IMG/VR virus record: IMGVR_UViG_3300007725_000012
Span: 1-34,186 of that record
DNA from: a virus
Strand: one strand, 5' to 3'
Length of the DNA: 34,186 bases
A program made the translations under genes and the position numbers. Below the pieces are notes generated by a model. The model ran no database searches and had not been told where the DNA came from. It saw only the letters and a program-made list of their open reading frames with translations. Shown here in pieces: positions 26,168 to 32,842 of this stretch. Positions within the stretch are counted from its first letter, which is position 1. The number at the start of each line of letters is the position of its first letter.

Positions 26168-26462
26168 CTCTTAACTCCTTAGCCTTACGGATGTACCACT
26201 CGGCTTTGCCTAGCTCCATGCGGGGCGTGTCTTTCAATCCACAGCGCCAGATGTATTTGAACGCCGCCAATTCACAGTAGATCGCCACAGCTTCCGGACC
26301 TCGCGCCGCAACCATCGCATCAATGCACTCGATTGCACCCTGAGTGTAATGCTCAGGTCGATTGACCATATCGTCCATCGAATCTTCAATGACTTTATCT
26401 GTTGCTTCCAATACGCCTTTAAGCATTTCACGTTCCGCATCACTCAATAAATCCATGTTCAT
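26160..26462 (-). CDS. DUF3310 family protein
   Basis: The product has 100 residues. NRPEHYTQGAIECID (34-48) and FKYIWRCGLKD (68-78) followed by ELGKAEWYIRKA are the full DUF3310 signature, the same domain found at the end of the T7 gp1.7 nucleotide kinase. A role in nucleotide metabolism is therefore plausible, but the kinase part of gp1.7 is not present. GAGGTG precedes the first ATG by 5 bases, and a second ATG lies two codons later. It sits next to the polymerase and shares the operon with the MazG-like gene. Confidence 0.85.
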   Translation of the reverse strand: MNMDLLSDAEREMLKGVLEATDKVIEDSMDDMVNRPEHYTQGAIECIDAMVAARGPEAVAIYCELAAFKYIWRCGLKDTPRMELGKAEWYIRKAKELRGE

Positions 26463-26464
26463 GG

Positions 26465-26656
26465 TTACACCTCTACGTCCATCGCCAACACGACCTTACG
26501 GAGTTGGGCTAACAAGTTACCTCGACGCTCAATGATGCCGCCTAGCATGGCGTCTCGCGCCGCTTGCGACCAATTATCAGTGTTCATGTCCAGCGTAACC
26601 TCTATCCTGTCGCACTCGTCTAATGCCCGATACAGGCGTCTTAAATTCGCGTCCAT
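26465..26656 (-). CDS. Unknown 63-residue helical protein
   Basis: The product is short, charged and probably all helical (RRLYRALDECDRIEV, then a second helix with RRGNLLAQLRKVV). A GGGGGA ribosome site is close to the ATG. The stop TAA is used as part of the next gene's GAGGTGTAACC leader. It contains a dispersed palindrome at 26509-26520, read as G-N-L-L-A. It is the first gene after the 79-base spacer with two dyads. Confidence 0.65.
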   Translation of the reverse strand: MDANLRRLYRALDECDRIEVTLDMNTDNWSQAARDAMLGGIIERRGNLLAQLRKVVLAMDVEV

Positions 26657-26735
26657 ATGTTCCCCCTAGCGTATCACACGCTCAACTAGTTTTCAATTTG
26701 AAAACATGTAATCATTATGTGTAGTCACTGACTAC
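26657..26735 (-). promoter_or_regulatory. Spacer with two odd-centred dyads and a weak extended -10 promoter
   Basis: This is the largest spacer of the early block. Dyad 1, GTTTTCAA-T-TTGAAAAC (26689-26705), has perfect 8-base arms. Dyad 2, GTAGTCA-C-TGACTAC (26721-26735), has perfect 7-base arms and touches the polymerase stop codon. On the - strand TTGAAA (26696-26691), 17 bases, TGA and TACGCT (26673-26668) could be a promoter overlapping dyad 1. Degenerate copies of the dispersed motif flank dyad 1 (CAACTAGTTT, AAACATGTAA). The transcript start would fall within the ribosome site of the next gene, so the promoter part is uncertain. Confidence 0.45.
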
Positions 26736-28544
26736 TTATTTAGCATCACCGTAGCGATCAGCGATGTCGCCTTCAGCCGCCAGAGGGATCTCAGGCCACC
26801 AGCTTGGACTGGTAGACATCACTTTTAAAATCCACTCCAGTGCAGTTTCGGCCTCGTCTTCCGGCACAACACAGACGAACTCGTCGTGTACCATCATGGC
26901 AACGTGATACTTCTTGGCGATTGTCACTAACTGCTCAGCGAGAATGTTGCGGCTCAGGTGCTGACACAGGTTCTCCACCACCTTACCGCCGTAGAGCTTC
27001 ACCGTCTCAGTACCTCGACCCTTGCGTGACTGGTACTGGAATCCATCTTCACAACGTTCGAGCTTGGGGTAGTAGATATAGTGCTTAGGCGCTGTCATTA
27101 GCATGTTCTTTCGTGACCGCACCAGACCGCCACCCATCTCACAAGTACTGCCGTCTAGCATGGCTTTGATTAACTTGTCAGCGTCACGCCAACCCTTCAC
27201 GACTTGAGAGTACGTGTTGCGCCACAGGTTCACGATGTTCTCAGCTTCTTCGTCTGTTACATCTGTGCCGGATATGCGGAGCATCTCTTTGAACTTCCTC
27301 CAGCCACAGCCGTACCCCAATGATAGGTGAGCGACCTTACCCACAAACCGTTGGTCTTTCGTAACCTCGGCAATCTCTACACCGTACAACTGCGATGCGA
27401 AGTCCTTGTATAAGTCTTCACCGCGCTCGATCATCTCGATCACATCCATCTGCCCAGCGAGCGTGTGGTTGGTACGTAGCTCGATGTTGGAGGAGTCGGC
27501 TACCACTAACTTGTAACCCTCAGGTGCTTTGATCGCACGGCGGATCGTATTGTCGCCACGGCTTGGTAGGTTCTGAAGGTTCAACCCGTCCTGTCCTGAC
27601 CACCGCCACGTAGTCACTGCGCCACAGTAGCCCAGCGGGACCGACAGTGGACCGAGCTTAGACAGCCGGATCAGCTTCTCCATGCGGGTCTCGTTTAGCG
27701 TTGACTTGTTAGCGAGACGTGCTTCGACAAGCGAAGCTACCCGGGGGTCTGACTTAAGCGCCATGAATCCTTTGTCTGACTTGGCAAACGCGTAGGTCTC
27801 TTTGCCTGTAGTGGGGCTGGTCTTCATCGGAGGCTCAACACCCTTGGACCGCAGCAGCTCAGCAAACTTGTTGTTAGACATCAGCTCCGACGGATCTGAC
27901 AGCTCAGCGGCTCCGATTAACGCTAACTTGTTAGCCTGTTCTTCAGCCAAGGCTTGCGTCAGAAGCTCCGTGTCCAGCATCAACGTCGGATGCGTCGCCA
28001 TACGTACTGTGCAGTCGATGACTCGCATCTCCATGTCAGTGGTATGTTTGCGTAGCATCGGGTACAACTTGGCAGTCAGCTCCACGTCATTAATACAGTA
28101 CTGTCCATAGGCGGCTAACTGTTCCTCTGAGAAGTCAGCGAGACGTTTACCGAGTGCATCAACGACTTCAGTGCCCTTAACACCGATCTTATATTTCTCA
28201 GCCAGTGCCTTCAGCGAGCCGCCCACCGTCAGGCCGTGCATAGGCTTCGACATAGACAGCGTATCGACAATCACCTTAGGGACGATACCGAACTCACGCT
28301 CTAGTATCTGCACATCAAACGCGGCATTGTGGGCTACCACGACCTGTCCGTGTAACGGCTCTAGGTAGGATCTGTAGTAGGCTTGGAGCGGGAAGCTATG
28401 CCATTGGGTGGGTTCGTTGTTCTTCTTTATACCAACACCGATGATCTCGAATCGGCTGTCAGCGATATACTCTTGGGTTGTCATCTTACCGAGACTGTAG
28501 TCTTTGCTGTAATGTGTCTCGAAATCTATTACGTAAACGTCCAT
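26736..28544 (-). CDS. Family A DNA polymerase with 3'-5' exonuclease domain
   Basis: The product is 602 residues from ATG 28544, with AGGAGA 6 bases upstream. The proofreading domain shows DFE (Asp7, Glu9), HNAAFD (Asp77) and YCIND (Tyr149, Asp153). The polymerase domain shows GLNLQNLP, motif A VVADSSNIELR (Asp350), motif B R399-x3-K403-x3-L407-x3-Y411-G, LYGGKVVENLCQ, and motif C VHDEF (His553-Glu555). The residue matching E. coli Pol I Phe762 is Leu407. There is no 5'-3' exonuclease domain, as usual for phage replicative enzymes. It is served by the primase-helicase and SSB genes downstream. Three dispersed palindromes lie in the gene (27170, 27701, 27923). Confidence 0.96.
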   Translation of the reverse strand: MDVYVIDFETHYSKDYSLGKMTTQEYIADSRFEIIGVGIKKNNEPTQWHSFPLQAYYRSYLEPLHGQVVVAHNAAFDVQILEREFGIVPKVIVDTLSMSKPMHGLTVGGSLKALAEKYKIGVKGTEVVDALGKRLADFSEEQLAAYGQYCINDVELTAKLYPMLRKHTTDMEMRVIDCTVRMATHPTLMLDTELLTQALAEEQANKLALIGAAELSDPSELMSNNKFAELLRSKGVEPPMKTSPTTGKETYAFAKSDKGFMALKSDPRVASLVEARLANKSTLNETRMEKLIRLSKLGPLSVPLGYCGAVTTWRWSGQDGLNLQNLPSRGDNTIRRAIKAPEGYKLVVADSSNIELRTNHTLAGQMDVIEMIERGEDLYKDFASQLYGVEIAEVTKDQRFVGKVAHLSLGYGCGWRKFKEMLRISGTDVTDEEAENIVNLWRNTYSQVVKGWRDADKLIKAMLDGSTCEMGGGLVRSRKNMLMTAPKHYIYYPKLERCEDGFQYQSRKGRGTETVKLYGGKVVENLCQHLSRNILAEQLVTIAKKYHVAMMVHDEFVCVVPEDEAETALEWILKVMSTSPSWWPEIPLAAEGDIADRYGDAK

Positions 28545-28554
28545 TGCGGATCTC

Positions 28555-29004
28555 CTAGTTCCAAGCGTCAAGCTGTTCAAATATGTGCCCAGCTACTTTC
28601 TCACTAATTTCTTGACCTGAAGGGTCGGCTATCCAGCCAACGCCACACATATGATTAGGGTTAAAGTCGCGAATCAGCCGCCCATGATGTTCCTCAAACA
28701 CAGGGGCTAGATCCTCTTGGTAGTACCGTGAAGAGGTAAAAAGCTGTTCGCCTTTCATATACTCCTCATGGTCATGGCGTCCGAACACTGCGATGTAGCA
28801 ACTCCACGTATGAGGTCGCATCAGTGCCGCCATAACGCGTGTGCCTTCTTTGGATTCAGGTGGGACGATACGCGACTGCTTTAGGTCAATCATGTAGCAC
28901 CCTTTGAGTGTGTTGGTGTAACACAGCACCTTGTTCTTCAGTAGGTGGTCGGCTGTCATAGCGAGGTGTTTCATTTTATTGTAGGTCTTGCGTCTCTTGG
29001 GCAT
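28555..29004 (-). CDS. Unknown protein upstream of the polymerase gene
   Basis: The product is 149 residues from ATG 29004, which overlaps the previous stop as TGATG. The basic N terminus (MPKRRKTYNKMKH) is followed by a mixed alpha/beta body with MIDLKQSRIVPP, FGRHDHEEY and a late Cys/His (NHMCGVGW). No family is recognised. The TAG stop is part of the polymerase gene's AGGAGA ribosome site, which suggests coupled translation with the polymerase. Confidence 0.65.
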   Translation of the reverse strand: MPKRRKTYNKMKHLAMTADHLLKNKVLCYTNTLKGCYMIDLKQSRIVPPESKEGTRVMAALMRPHTWSCYIAVFGRHDHEEYMKGEQLFTSSRYYQEDLAPVFEEHHGRLIRDFNPNHMCGVGWIADPSGQEISEKVAGHIFEQLDAWN

Positions 29005-29333
29005 CACCAGATTCCTATTAACTTGTGAGCCTGAGGGATGTCTTCATCTCGGGGTTTAGCTTTCTTGGGGGTAGCCTGTTTCTTTGTCGCGCCCCGTAGC
29101 TTAGACAAATACCTGTTGCGAGTGTTCTGTCGCTCTACCGTGTCTACGCCTAACCTCTCAGCCCAACGCCGCATAGTGTGCTCGCCCACGCCCCATGATT
29201 TAGCTAACTCGATAATACTGTTGCTGAGATCGTTCAACTGCTCCAATAGCTCGTCTTTGTTGGCTTGGAATATAACCTCTAGTTCGGCTTGTCTTCGCTT
29301 AATTCTGCGAGCCTGTCCATTTTCCATTCCCAT
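29004..29333 (-). CDS. Helix-turn-helix protein with basic tail
   Basis: The product has 109 residues. Residues 39-62 (SIIELAKSWGVGEHTMRRW) form a helix-turn-helix of the resolvase/terminase-small-subunit style: ELAKSWGV, then E-H-T-M-R-R-W. Upstream is a charged coil (11-38), and downstream a Lys/Arg/Pro-rich tail (TKKQATPKKAKPRDED). It could bind DNA as a regulator or nucleoid-like protein. It is a second candidate reader of the dispersed palindrome. The start lies within the end of the preceding gene, an overlap of about 55 bases. Confidence 0.65.
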   Translation of the reverse strand: MGMENGQARRIKRRQAELEVIFQANKDELLEQLNDLSNSIIELAKSWGVGEHTMRRWAERLGVDTVERQNTRNRYLSKLRGATKKQATPKKAKPRDEDIPQAHKLIGIW

Positions 29334-29578
29334 TCGGTCTGCATCCTTTCGTATCGTAATTGTTGAGCGGCCAAACTTAGCTTCCTTGCGGGTTTGCTAT
29401 AGTAAGTGGCCTTACGCCAACCCTGTGCGTCATACACCGCAGTGACGACTTCCCAGATTAAATCTGGACTTGAGCGGGGGAACTTACGTGATACAAGAAC
29501 CACTGCCCCTGTGAAATCCTGAGGGTCACACGCGTGTATGATGTATCGCACTAACTTCTTAGTGATCTCGGCTTGCAT
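29279..29578 (-). CDS. Unknown 99-residue protein
   Basis: No family is recognised. The first part is helical with HACDPQDF, then SSPDLIWEVVTAVYDAQGWRKA, and a charged Trp-rich end (MQTEWEWKMDRLAEL). It overlaps the NinX-like gene before it and the HTH gene after it, so it is held in the translational chain. The ribosome site is weak (GAGA). Base use matches the neighbours. Confidence 0.6.
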   Translation of the reverse strand: MQAEITKKLVRYIIHACDPQDFTGAVVLVSRKFPRSSPDLIWEVVTAVYDAQGWRKATYYSKPARKLSLAAQQLRYERMQTEWEWKMDRLAELSEDKPN

Positions 29579-29873
29579 GGTCTCTTTTATTCTCTTTCAT
29601 TTTCAGGTAGCACAGTGCAGCAGCTTTTGTAGGTGATTTATCAATCGCAAATACTTCGTTTGAATACGCCCTGTAAACGTCGCCATGCACCAGTGCTAAA
29701 CCAATCTTCTCACGTTCAATGATGGGGCCAATCCAAAACCACTCCATATAATCCATGCCCCTTATGTTGGGATGCCTGACAGGAAATACCGCTGTACGCC
29801 CTATCCAAGATTCGATCTTGTAGTCGGGATACTCTAGTTTTGCTATTGCTAAGTTGATGGCACTATCTTCCAT
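29559..29873 (-). CDS. NinX-like (DUF2591) protein
   Basis: The product is 104 residues from ATG 29873, preferred because GGGAG lies 8 bases upstream; longer reading to 29939 has no ribosome site and would run far into the MazG-like gene. AINLAIAKLEYPDY at the start, a central P-I-I-E-R-E-K-I-G-L, and DKSPTKAAALCYLKMKE at the end are the typical conserved blocks of the phage NinX/DUF2591 family. The family is common in early regions of lambda-like and other phages. Its function is not established. Confidence 0.75.
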   Translation of the reverse strand: MEDSAINLAIAKLEYPDYKIESWIGRTAVFPVRHPNIRGMDYMEWFWIGPIIEREKIGLALVHGDVYRAYSNEVFAIDKSPTKAAALCYLKMKENKRDHASRDH

Positions 29874-29892
29874 TGTGTTTCTCCCTTGCGGA

Positions 29893-30288
29893 TTAGTAAC
29901 GTTTGCCTCCATTGCGGCGATGCTCTGGAGTGTGGTCAATGCGGTTGCGGTTATATATTAACTTCTCGACGAAAGCCCCGCCGAGGTCTAGGTCCAACCC
30001 ACCCGCCATGTCAAAGATGCGGATGACAGCGTCCGCTAACTCAACGGTTAGCCCGTCACGCCACGGTAACTTGTCATCCTGAAGTCCCTTGCGGTCTGCC
30101 TCCATAGCTTCGGCTACTTCAGACACGACCAGCATAAGCAGTTCACCCACGTTCCGCTCGATAGGCTCGCCTGTGTTGACGTCCTGCCACCAACGCTCGT
30201 TTTCCTCGTGTACTCCTCTGACGAAGGCGTTAAGGGCATCAGCCAGTTCGGCTTGATCTTCATCTAGGTATATCAGTTCCATCTGCAT
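29893..30288 (-). CDS. MazG-like nucleotide pyrophosphohydrolase
   Basis: The product is 131 residues from ATG 30288. VSEVAEAMEADRKG gives E57-x-x-E60, and VELADAVIRIFDMAG gives E83-x-x-D86, the paired metal-binding motifs of all-alpha NTP pyrophosphohydrolases, followed by LDLGGAFVEKL...N-R-N-R. These enzymes split NTPs or dNTPs to the monophosphate, and phage copies are thought to alter nucleotide or alarmone pools during infection. AGGAG lies about 9 bases upstream. It contains a dispersed palindrome at 30066-30077 (D-D-K-L-P). It follows the small membrane gene by 15 bases. Confidence 0.88.
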   Translation of the reverse strand: MQMELIYLDEDQAELADALNAFVRGVHEENERWWQDVNTGEPIERNVGELLMLVVSEVAEAMEADRKGLQDDKLPWRDGLTVELADAVIRIFDMAGGLDLDLGGAFVEKLIYNRNRIDHTPEHRRNGGKRY

Positions 30289-30302
30289 CACGCGGGGTCT
30301 CC

Positions 30303-30470
30303 TTAGGGTTTATCGCAGTAGATGTGTGGTTGAGGGGGCCACAGCCCATCTGCAATCATTTTGCAGTGGTACTCATGTTGCGCTAGTTGGTCTTGATAAT
30401 CCATCTCTGATACCAGCAAAAAGATCGCAACCAAAACCACTAGCGCAATACCGCCCTGTATGTACTGCAT
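30303..30470 (-). CDS. Small single-TM protein, 55 residues
   Basis: ATG 30470 overlaps the preceding stop (TGATG) and runs 55 codons to TAA. The first 20 residues are M-Q-Y-I-Q-G-G-I-A-L-V-V-L-V-A-I-F-L-L-V, a single TM helix or signal anchor. The rest contains HEYHCKMIADGLWPP and a terminal Y-C-D-K-P. A C-x-M followed by G-x-WP pattern is seen in short phage membrane proteins often placed in early operons. The function is unknown. Coupled translation supports it as real. Confidence 0.75.
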   Translation of the reverse strand: MQYIQGGIALVVLVAIFLLVSEMDYQDQLAQHEYHCKMIADGLWPPQPHIYCDKP

Positions 30471-31240
30471 CACAGCGGTCTCAGGCGGTAAACGTCAGTG
30501 CCACCTGCATTGCTAAAACTATGCCACGGTTGCAGTAGCGCACATTTTGCGAACACCTTAGCCAGAGGCTCCAACTTGGGGCGCAACTTAGTTTCGTCCA
30601 GTGATTTAGGCCAAGGACTACGGCGCTTTTGGTTCTTAGCAACCTGTTGCGCCTCTCCCTCTAACAAGACAAGGTAAGACGGAAACACGGTGTTCCACTG
30701 TCCGGGGGTCTTGCAGAACCATGACATCTGCTCGAACGTAGCATAGGCGTTGTCTCGCACATGCCGCATCTTGACGTAGGCGGTAAGCCAATCCTGTAGT
30801 TCTTGGTAAAACGGATGGTCGTCGCCAATGGTGGCAGTACTTCCGGCTGTGAAGAAAGATTTGCTACGCATGTCCGCTAAGTCGATACGCCACTCAGCAC
30901 TGACGCGTAACATTTCGTCCTCGGGGATCTCGCTGAAATGGCGTCCACCTGTGTAACTGTGCTGTTGCGAATACTTCAACGGTATCTCAAACGTACCGCC
31001 GATATTCGCGGAGTAAGGCGTGCTGACTACGTGCATCTCAGGGTGCTGCTGATGATAGGTGTTGACCTTACGTGCTAGGTCTAACAGGTCAGGCGGGTAG
31101 AACGCATACAATCGCTCCATCTTGTCAGACTCACGTAGGCACGGGGGTTGCGGCACCAGACGATAGAGTCGGTCAAGGAAACAGTTCGCTTGTCTACGGA
31201 TCTGGTATGATTCTTGGTCACTGAATCGAGTTGCTGACAT
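30470..31240 (-). CDS. Unknown protein associated with the MoxR/VWA genes
   Basis: The product has 256 residues. No family is recognised. It has a basic, Cys-containing N terminus (QANCFLDRLYRLVPQPPC), a middle section with SANIGGTFEIPLKY and EWRIDLADMRSKSFF, and a Trp-rich section later (MSWFCKTPGQWNTVFPSYLVLLEGEA). AAGGAG precedes the ATG, and the start overlaps the upstream gene by 23 bases. Its position two genes after the VWA protein suggests it might be a client or partner of that module, but this is inference from order only. Confidence 0.65.
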   Translation of the reverse strand: MSATRFSDQESYQIRRQANCFLDRLYRLVPQPPCLRESDKMERLYAFYPPDLLDLARKVNTYHQQHPEMHVVSTPYSANIGGTFEIPLKYSQQHSYTGGRHFSEIPEDEMLRVSAEWRIDLADMRSKSFFTAGSTATIGDDHPFYQELQDWLTAYVKMRHVRDNAYATFEQMSWFCKTPGQWNTVFPSYLVLLEGEAQQVAKNQKRRSPWPKSLDETKLRPKLEPLAKVFAKCALLQPWHSFSNAGGTDVYRLRPL

Positions 31241-31523
31241 GATTATTTACTCCTTGCGAGTTGTCGAGTGTGAGCGCACCAGTGTAGTCCGTAATGAACT
31301 CTAATGCACCTTTGTAGTTGCGCCCGAATTTTATTTTCACGGGTACGACTTGCTCGGGTTTATATATGAGAAGCGATGAATCTTTGGCGCTGACTAGCGC
31401 AACTAGCTCCATGTCTTCCCCTAACTTGTTAGTGACAAAGCATTGTAATACCCCGTCACCTTTGTCGGTTTTAGGCGTGAACCCCTGCTTTTGCAGTAGC
31501 TCCACTAACTTGTCATGCGTCAT
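31218..31523 (-). CDS. Unknown 101-residue protein after the VWA gene
   Basis: The product is mixed alpha/beta: a helix MTHDKLVELLQKQGF, then GDGVLQCFVTNKL, ELVALVSAKDSSLLIY and VVPVKIKFGRNYKGALEF. No family is recognised. It overlaps the VWA gene by 11 bases and the following gene by 23, so it is part of the chain of coupled genes. It holds two dispersed palindromes (31421-31432 as T-N-K-L-G, 31505-31516 as H-D-K-L-V). Confidence 0.65.
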   Translation of the reverse strand: MTHDKLVELLQKQGFTPKTDKGDGVLQCFVTNKLGEDMELVALVSAKDSSLLIYKPEQVVPVKIKFGRNYKGALEFITDYTGALTLDNSQGVNNHVSNSIQ

Positions 31524-32808
31524 TGTTTATCTCCACGTATATTGTTTGTCCATAAGGCGCAGTGATGTCCGGCTCTGTGATGCCCCAGATTACATGTGAC
31601 TTCTCAGGCTGAACACCCCACGGTGTATAACCGTCCGTCAGTACTACGATAGTCTCAGGCTGTTCGTCGAAATTATTCTCGATGTATGCGAGTCCGGCCC
31701 CCATGTCAGTACCACCTGAGCTTGAGTACGATAGCTCAGCGATCTGATCGACATCGTCAGGCTCATCAACATGCTGGACCCTGTCGTTGACCCACAACAC
31801 TTTGACCCAGTCAGGCTTACATGTCTGCATAAGATACTGTAACTCGCCAAGGTATTGCGACTGCTCGTTGGGTGATATAGATCCAGAGATGTCCATAATG
31901 ATGGCGACTGGACCCGTACGGAACCCCATAGCCGATGGGAAATAGATGTCCCACATAGCGAGGCGGCGGCGGTGTGGCTTAGCCCACGTGACTGACTCAC
32001 GACCCTCGTCTGGCTGGAAGGCCGACGCCAGAGCCTCTTTCCAGTTGACCTTTGCCTCGAACAAGTTAGCCAGAGCTTTCGCCAGTGTGCCGGGAAGGTT
32101 GCCCATCTGCTTAGCGACCTCCATCGCTTGATTGACAGAGATACGCACCTCATCCTCGGATTTCGGCTCGCCATCAGGGACTAAGTGCTCGTCAAAGCCA
32201 CCGTGTTTGCCTGTGCTGGATGATGACGACTGGCCGGAGTTACTGGGTTGGCCTGACTTGTCATCGTCAGGACCGTTGGCACCAGACCCCGAGCCGGACT
32301 GGTCACCCTCACCGTCACCGCCGTTGTTGGGTTGCTCGGGCTGTTCTTGCTCGTCGTAGATGCGGCAGTACACATCCTCGACAGCCTCGTCACCGTTGAA
32401 CCGCGAGTCGATCAGACCCTCTTTGGGCATGGTGCCGATGTGTGAGAGTTTGAGTATGGCGTTGATAATGTAGTCAGCGGCAATGTTATGCACCCGATGC
32501 GAATACGGTTTGTTGTTGGGACCGACTTTCAGATCGGCCCAGTATTTACCGCGTGAACCGTGCTGAAAGATGCCGTGTAGTACCTCGTGGCAGAACACGA
32601 ACACCAGTTCGTCTAGGGTTAACGTCTCAGCAAAACGTGGGTTGAAGTATATAGTGATGCCGTCAGTGGCCGCCGTATCCACCTCGTCTGTCTGTATGAT
32701 TGACATGTTAGTGTAAAAGTACGAACCGAAAAACGGTTGCATAGCCATTACACGTCCTAACATGTTAGCGATAACGTCAGAGGGTTGTTTGGTTGGTGTG
32801 AGTTTCAT
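31513..32808 (-). CDS. Metallopeptidase-like plus VWA domain protein (DUF2201 type)
   Basis: The product has 431 residues. The N-terminal domain has the zinc-protease motif HEVLHGIFQH (His74, Glu75, His78). A low-complexity Ser/Gly/Asp/Gln linker spans about 155-210. The C-terminal VWA-like domain shows D306-I-S-G-S, GGT-D near 365-368 and LTDG near 390-393, a full metal-ion adhesion site set. This double-domain layout is the one paired with MoxR AAA+ ATPases in bacteria and in large phages. The MoxR gene lies directly upstream, 34 bases away. The pair probably remodels or inserts a cofactor into a target protein. The target is unknown. It has three dispersed palindromes (32253, 32700, 32757). 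Confidence 0.87.
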   Translation of the reverse strand: MKLTPTKQPSDVIANMLGRVMAMQPFFGSYFYTNMSIIQTDEVDTAATDGITIYFNPRFAETLTLDELVFVFCHEVLHGIFQHGSRGKYWADLKVGPNNKPYSHRVHNIAADYIINAILKLSHIGTMPKEGLIDSRFNGDEAVEDVYCRIYDEQEQPEQPNNGGDGEGDQSGSGSGANGPDDDKSGQPSNSGQSSSSSTGKHGGFDEHLVPDGEPKSEDEVRISVNQAMEVAKQMGNLPGTLAKALANLFEAKVNWKEALASAFQPDEGRESVTWAKPHRRRLAMWDIYFPSAMGFRTGPVAIIMDISGSISPNEQSQYLGELQYLMQTCKPDWVKVLWVNDRVQHVDEPDDVDQIAELSYSSSGGTDMGAGLAYIENNFDEQPETIVVLTDGYTPWGVQPEKSHVIWGITEPDITAPYGQTIYVEINNDA

Positions 32809-32842
32809 AGCGTTGCGCTCCGTGATGATAGGTGAAGGCTAC

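Noticed and set aside
26689-26735. Rho-independent terminator after the polymerase gene
   Set aside because: The dyads have one-base centres and no T-run after them, which does not fit a terminator hairpin.
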